NCBI GenBank assembly: GCA_903837445.1
Contig: CAILUR010000175.1
Location: 1-10,943 of the forward strand
Source: an uncultured bacterium
GTDB lineage: Bacteria; Oederibacteriota; PGYV01; CAILUR01
Length of the DNA: 10,943 nt
Direction of reading: 5' to 3'
In this document: one piece after another, positions 7,605 to 10,943 of the stretch
Layout of the letters: every line of letters begins with the position of its first letter
Position numbering within the stretch: position 1 is the first letter of the stretch
Made by a program: the position numbers and the translations under genes
The notes under the pieces: generated by a model
Seen by the model: the letters and a program-made list of their open reading frames with translations, nothing else
Database searches by the model: none
Told to the model about the DNA's origin: nothing

Positions 7605-8339
7605 ATGCAAACAAAAATTGTAGTTGTAATGCCCGCATATAATGCTGCAAAAACCTTACAGGCTACCTATGATGATATTCCTAAAGGTTTAGTTGATACA
7701 ATTATTCTGGTAGACGATGCTTCGCATGATGAAACTGTAAATAAAGCAAAAGAGTTGGGTCTTAAGGTATTTGTTCATACCAAAAACAGAGGCTATGGCG
7801 GAAATCAGAAGACCTGCTACACTGAAGCCTTAAAAGAAGGCGCCGATATTGTTATAATGCTTCATCCTGATTACCAGTATGACCCGAAATTGATAACTGC
7901 CATAATAAAGCCCATCATTGATGGAAGGGCAGATCTGGTTTTGGCTTCGAGGCTTTTAAGCGGTACCGCTCTTTCAGGCGGCATGCCTTTTTATAAGTTC
8001 ATTAGTAACAGATTTCTTACAGCTTGCGAAAATATTTTTTTGGGCCAAAAATTGTCTGAATTTCATACCGGTTATCGGGCTTATAGTAAAAAACTTCTAA
8101 CCAGCATACCATTTATGAAAAATTCAGAGAATTTTGTTTTTGATACAGAAGTGATAGTTCAGACCGTGTATTTTGGCTTCAAAATTGAAGAAATCCCCTG
8201 TCCCACCCGTTATATGAAAGACGCTTCCTCAATTAGTTTTAAAAATAGTGTCGTATATGGAATGCAGACACTTCTGGCTGTTTTTAAATACTTTTTCGCA
8301 AAAACCGGGTTCAGGAAAGCAAAGATATTTGTTAAATAA
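7605..8339 (+). CDS. DPM1-like family 2 glycosyltransferase, probably leaderless
   Basis: This 244-residue GT-A protein should transfer a sugar from a nucleotide donor, probably to polyprenyl phosphate or a glycan intermediate. It starts VVVMPAYNAAKTL (residues 6-18), has the donor-binding LVDDASHDET at 35-44, and HPDYQYDP at 87-94 in the metal-binding DxD position, with D89 the likely key residue. ASRLLSG at 114-120 and FHTGYRAYS at 153-161 are further subfamily marks. PCPTRYM at 198-204 lies near the end. There is no clear membrane helix, unlike the GtrB-like pair. No ribosome binding site precedes the ATG; a promoter ends seven bases upstream, so it probably opens a second transcription unit that continues into the GT9 genes. 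Donor and acceptor cannot be told. Confidence 0.9.
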   Translation: MQTKIVVVMPAYNAAKTLQATYDDIPKGLVDTIILVDDASHDETVNKAKELGLKVFVHTKNRGYGGNQKTCYTEALKEGADIVIMLHPDYQYDPKLITAIIKPIIDGRADLVLASRLLSGTALSGGMPFYKFISNRFLTACENIFLGQKLSEFHTGYRAYSKKLLTSIPFMKNSENFVFDTEVIVQTVYFGFKIEEIPCPTRYMKDASSISFKNSVVYGMQTLLAVFKYFFAKTGFRKAKIFVK

Positions 8340-8376
8340 CCCATGAATAGAAAAGCCGTCACTAAAAGACAGCCCC

Positions 8377-8382
8377 GGAGGT
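8377..8382 (+). promoter_or_regulatory. Ribosome binding site for a TTG start
   Basis: GGAGGT ends four bases before the TTG at 8387. It is a strong site at slightly short spacing and supports the rare start. A second TTG at 8383 is in another frame that soon stops. Confidence 0.65.
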
Positions 8383-8386
8383 TTGA

Positions 8387-9439
8387 TTGAAAATTCACAG
8401 TTCCATTATAAGAAAGTCCTGGGCAAACTTTCTTACGGTCCTAGCTTCCTGGTATGTTCGGTTGTTTTACGAGTTCCCGCCAAAAGAAATTCTCCGGCTT
8501 GAGCAGGTTAAAAGTATTCTGATAATCCGTCTGGATAAAGTGGGAGATCTGGTGTTAGCTACACCGGTTTTTAAAAACCTGAAAATGAGTATTCCGGGAG
8601 TAAAAATATCTGTATTAGTAAAAGGTTACGCTGCCGGGGTGCTCAAGAACAATCCTTTTGTAGATGAAATTCTGATATATGATAATAAAGAAGATAGAAA
8701 AAAAGCGCAAAACCGCGGCTTTGATATTGCTCTCAACCTGATCTATGATTTTCATCTTGAAAGCGCTCTGGCGTGTTTATTTAGCGGGGCAACTCAACGC
8801 GCCGGCTACAAAGATAAGTATTCCAAATATTTCTATAACATAGAAGTAGAAAAAGATCCGGCTTTTAAATATGAACTTCAAAGGAATCTTGATATTTTAA
8901 GGGGACTAAAAATAGAGATAAAAAGTGAGGAGACCGGACTTTTCCCTTCGCGAGAAGAAATAAATGAGTGTGCGGATTTTATTGGAAAAATTAGAACCGG
9001 GGAAAATGATGTTATTATAGGTCTTAATCCCGGTACAGGCCGGCGACGCAGAGAATGGTCTTTGGAAAAATTTATTGAACTTGGAAAGAACCTGAAAGCC
9101 GACAAAAAAATTAAAATACTGGTGCTCTGGGGGAAAAAGGATAAGATTAGCGCGCAAAAAATTGTTACAGGCATCGGTGAAAACGCTTTTATGGCCCCGG
9201 AAACAAATATTACGCTTCTGGCCGCCCTTTTGACTTTCTCCAAAGTCTTTGTCAGCGGAAACACGGGCCCCGCGCATATCGCTATGGCGATGAAAGTACC
9301 ACTTGTAGGTCTGTACGGTAGAACCGACCATTTAAACTGGACTCCCGAAAAAAACGATAACATTGCAGTAATTTCCGGTGATAAATGCAGCTCTATAAGT
9401 GTTGCTGAAGTAATAAAAGGTGTGGAAATGTTTTTATGA
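8387..9439 (+). CDS. Family 9 glycosyltransferase (heptosyltransferase-like)
   Basis: This 350-residue GT-B enzyme belongs to the family of ADP-heptose:LPS heptosyltransferases, which build the lipopolysaccharide core at the inner membrane face. The N-terminal acceptor domain begins SILIIRLDKVGDLVLATP at residues 43-60, with D54 equivalent to the catalytic aspartate of WaaC-type enzymes. The donor domain has GLNPGTG at 212-218 followed by REW at 222-224, and SGNTGPAHIAMAMKVPLVGL at 290-309. About 40 extra residues precede the first strand and look amphipathic (FLTVLASWYVRLFYEF), possibly a membrane anchor. The C-terminal cysteine cluster seen in the next gene is absent. The TTG start has a strong ribosome binding site. 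Its stop overlaps the next start by four bases (ATGA), indicating coupled translation. GT9 members also transfer other sugars, so heptose is not certain. Confidence 0.9.
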   Translation: MKIHSSIIRKSWANFLTVLASWYVRLFYEFPPKEILRLEQVKSILIIRLDKVGDLVLATPVFKNLKMSIPGVKISVLVKGYAAGVLKNNPFVDEILIYDNKEDRKKAQNRGFDIALNLIYDFHLESALACLFSGATQRAGYKDKYSKYFYNIEVEKDPAFKYELQRNLDILRGLKIEIKSEETGLFPSREEINECADFIGKIRTGENDVIIGLNPGTGRRRREWSLEKFIELGKNLKADKKIKILVLWGKKDKISAQKIVTGIGENAFMAPETNITLLAALLTFSKVFVSGNTGPAHIAMAMKVPLVGLYGRTDHLNWTPEKNDNIAVISGDKCSSISVAEVIKGVEMFL

Positions 9440-10899
9440 GAATTTCTGCGATTATAAGTCTAAGCGGTAAAGGAAAGGCTCTTAAAAGGTCTTTGAAAAC
9501 AATTGAGGGCTGGGTAGAGGAAATAATTCTACCGGTTACCCCTTCTATGAAAATTAATAAGGCATTGATAAAGAAATATAAATTACAAATACTTTATTGT
9601 AAAGCCGGGGAGAAAAATATTTTAGAGAAGGCAATTAAAGCTGCCGGAGCTGATTGGGTGCTGACGCTCAATTCGGAGGAGGAAGTTTCCATCCCCTTAA
9701 AAAGAGAGATTCTTTCAAAACTGCCGGGGCTAATGAAAAATTTTGTCAGTGTTCCGCTTGTAAGCAACGAATTGGATAAATGGAAAATAGAAAGTCGCAG
9801 CGAAGTCAGATTATTCAGACGATCAAATATAAGAAAAGGCAAAGAGTGTGAAACTTTTGTCAATCCAATTAGACATTACATAGAATACCCCGCTCCGGGG
9901 GCACCCATAGCCGGGAGACAGGAGATTAAAAAGATTCTGGTTATCAAGATAAGAGGTATCGGGGATACGGTACTTATGACCCCGTTGCTGCGCACTCTTA
10001 AGGGCTATTACAATAAGGCACAAATAACCTGTGTGGTTAAACCGGAAAGTGCTGCAGTCCTCGCAGAGAATAAGGATGTGGACAGAGTTATAGCATTTAG
10101 AAGTTTTAGGGGAGCGCTGCTTGACATAAAAAATTCAGGTAAGTATGATATGGCTCTTTGCCCGCAAGCCAGCAAAAAGACGGCTTTTCTAAGTTTGGCT
10201 TCGCGTGCGCCTCTTAGAGTTATTAATAATCATAACGGAAAGAATTATTTCACGACAGTCAGGGTCAAAAAACCGGAAGAATATGAGGATGCTGTGGACA
10301 GGGATCTTGACTGTGCCAGGTCTTTGGGCCTGCCGGTTACTACAAAAGAAGTGCGGGTCTTCACGTGTAAGAATAGACCTCCTGATATAAAGGGCTATAA
10401 GTATTCTTCAAAAGATACTGTTGTGGGCCTTAGTGTCTCGGCGAGCAAATTAAACAAAATGTGGGGCAAAGAGCGTTATGCGGAATTAGCCGACAGGCTT
10501 ATAAGTGAAGAGAGTTTGAAAGTTATTATTTTTGATGACCCGGCCCGGCCTGAAATACTAAAAGGGGTTTTGCGGCTGATGAAAAATAAAGTTTACATAG
10601 TAAACGAAAAGGAACTTTCCCGGGTAATCCGGATTATAGCGGAGCTTAATGTTTTTGTAGGTAATGACTCCGGTCTTGCGCATATAGCCGCGGGTTTGGA
10701 TGTGCCTTCTGTTACTATAATTGGCCCCGATGAACCAAAAATATTTCATCCGTACACAAAACGAGATAAACATTTTATTGTAAGCTGTGAAATGGACTGT
10801 AAACCCTGCTGGAAAGATTCTTGCGCGCAGCCGTTATGTCTTGAGAAAATAAAGGTTAGCGAAGTATTAAATGCCGTAAAAAAGGCGGTTTCAAAATGA
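9436..10899 (+). CDS. Fusion of a degenerate GT2 domain and a family 9 glycosyltransferase
   Basis: The 487-residue protein joins two parts. Residues 1-150 resemble WaaE-like family 2 enzymes in layout: an ISAII start, GWVEEII at 25-31, ADWVLTLNSEEEV at 72-84 where active enzymes read WxLxLDADE, and EVRLFRR at 123-129. The usual NEE near the start is replaced by SGKGKAL, so this domain has lost its sugar-nucleotide and metal motifs and is probably inactive. Residues 166-487 form a GT9 domain with VIKIRGIGDTVLMTP at 169-183 (D177), GLSVSAS at 331-337 and VGNDSGLAHIAAGLDVPSV at 408-426. The tail has five cysteines (C451, C455, C458, C463, C468), a feature common in this family. It starts inside the stop codon of the preceding GT9 gene and ends inside the start of the next GT2 gene, both by ATGA overlap. 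Confidence 0.86.
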   Translation: MRISAIISLSGKGKALKRSLKTIEGWVEEIILPVTPSMKINKALIKKYKLQILYCKAGEKNILEKAIKAAGADWVLTLNSEEEVSIPLKREILSKLPGLMKNFVSVPLVSNELDKWKIESRSEVRLFRRSNIRKGKECETFVNPIRHYIEYPAPGAPIAGRQEIKKILVIKIRGIGDTVLMTPLLRTLKGYYNKAQITCVVKPESAAVLAENKDVDRVIAFRSFRGALLDIKNSGKYDMALCPQASKKTAFLSLASRAPLRVINNHNGKNYFTTVRVKKPEEYEDAVDRDLDCARSLGLPVTTKEVRVFTCKNRPPDIKGYKYSSKDTVVGLSVSASKLNKMWGKERYAELADRLISEESLKVIIFDDPARPEILKGVLRLMKNKVYIVNEKELSRVIRIIAELNVFVGNDSGLAHIAAGLDVPSVTIIGPDEPKIFHPYTKRDKHFIVSCEMDCKPCWKDSCAQPLCLEKIKVSEVLNAVKKAVSK

Positions 10900-10943
10900 T
10901 AAAAGTCAGCGCAGTTGTAATTACTCATAACGAGTAACATAAT
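10896..10943 (+). pseudogene. 5' end of a family 2 glycosyltransferase gene with an in-frame stop, cut by window edge
   Basis: The frame opens with an ATG overlapping the stop of the preceding gene (ATGA) and reads MIKVSAVVITHNE, the standard opening of a family 2 glycosyltransferase. Codon 14 is TAA at 10935-10937, followed by codons for HN at the window edge. A family member would be expected to read NEEHN here, so one T in place of G turns the second glutamate codon into a stop. It may be a true nonsense mutation or a sequence error near an assembly end. The remainder lies outside the window, so function cannot be judged. Confidence 0.5.

Noticed and set aside
8343..8390. A 15-codon frame (MNRKAVTKRQPRRFD) whose TGA overlaps the TTG start at 8387
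   Set aside because: The overlap would suit translational coupling, but no ribosome binding site precedes its ATG and so short a basic peptide can easily arise by chance. Conservation would be needed to call it a gene.
8878..9363. Long reverse-strand open frames of 161 and 141 codons opposite the GT9 gene
   Set aside because: They lie wholly opposite a well-supported gene, show no recognisable domain, and read as low-complexity shadows rich in serine and phenylalanine.
10205..10390. A 61-codon forward frame inside the GT2-GT9 fusion gene
   Set aside because: It is out of frame within a strongly supported GT9 domain and has no ribosome binding site or recognisable motif.

Overview
The window is a one-direction (+ strand) cell-surface glycan locus. 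Nine substantial genes stand nearly end to end, and the first ten or so codons of a tenth reach the right edge. Every recognisable product is a glycosyltransferase, a sugar- or SAM-dependent modifying enzyme, or a large membrane glycosyltransferase-like protein. I see no RNA genes, mobile elements, CRISPR arrays or transposases, and no gap longer than 70 bases between coding regions.

Layout. Bases 2-856 hold an FkbM-type methyltransferase whose reading frame runs off the left edge. Bases 896-5071 hold two closely similar GtrB/CsbB-type family 2 glycosyltransferases (polyprenyl-phosphate sugar synthases with two C-terminal membrane helices). They flank a zinc-ribbon C-methyltransferase-like protein and a radical SAM protein. 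Bases 5128-7536 encode an 802-residue YfhO-family membrane protein. After a 68-base gap with a good promoter and no ribosome binding site, a soluble DPM1-like family 2 glycosyltransferase begins (7605-8339). It is followed by a family 9 (heptosyltransferase-like) enzyme (8387-9439), a degenerate-GT2/GT9 fusion (9436-10899), and the start of another family 2 enzyme (from 10896) that meets an in-frame stop at codon 14.

How the genes could work together (inference). The GtrB-like enzymes would load sugars onto polyprenyl phosphate on the inner face of the membrane. The C-methyltransferase and radical SAM enzyme would make or tailor an unusual sugar. The YfhO protein would use the lipid-linked sugar on the outer face to decorate a surface polymer, as in the CsbB/YfhO and GtrABS schemes. 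No GtrA/GtcA-like flippase lies in the window. The two GT9 proteins point to lipopolysaccharide core or O-chain assembly, so an outer-membrane-bearing host is likely.

Organism. The DNA is AT-rich, uses ATG and TTG starts with clear GGAG-type ribosome binding sites, and encodes GT9 enzymes. This suits a Gram-negative-type bacterium, possibly an uncultivated lineage such as Elusimicrobiota or Omnitrophota. That placement is a weak guess from general appearance; no marker gene is present.
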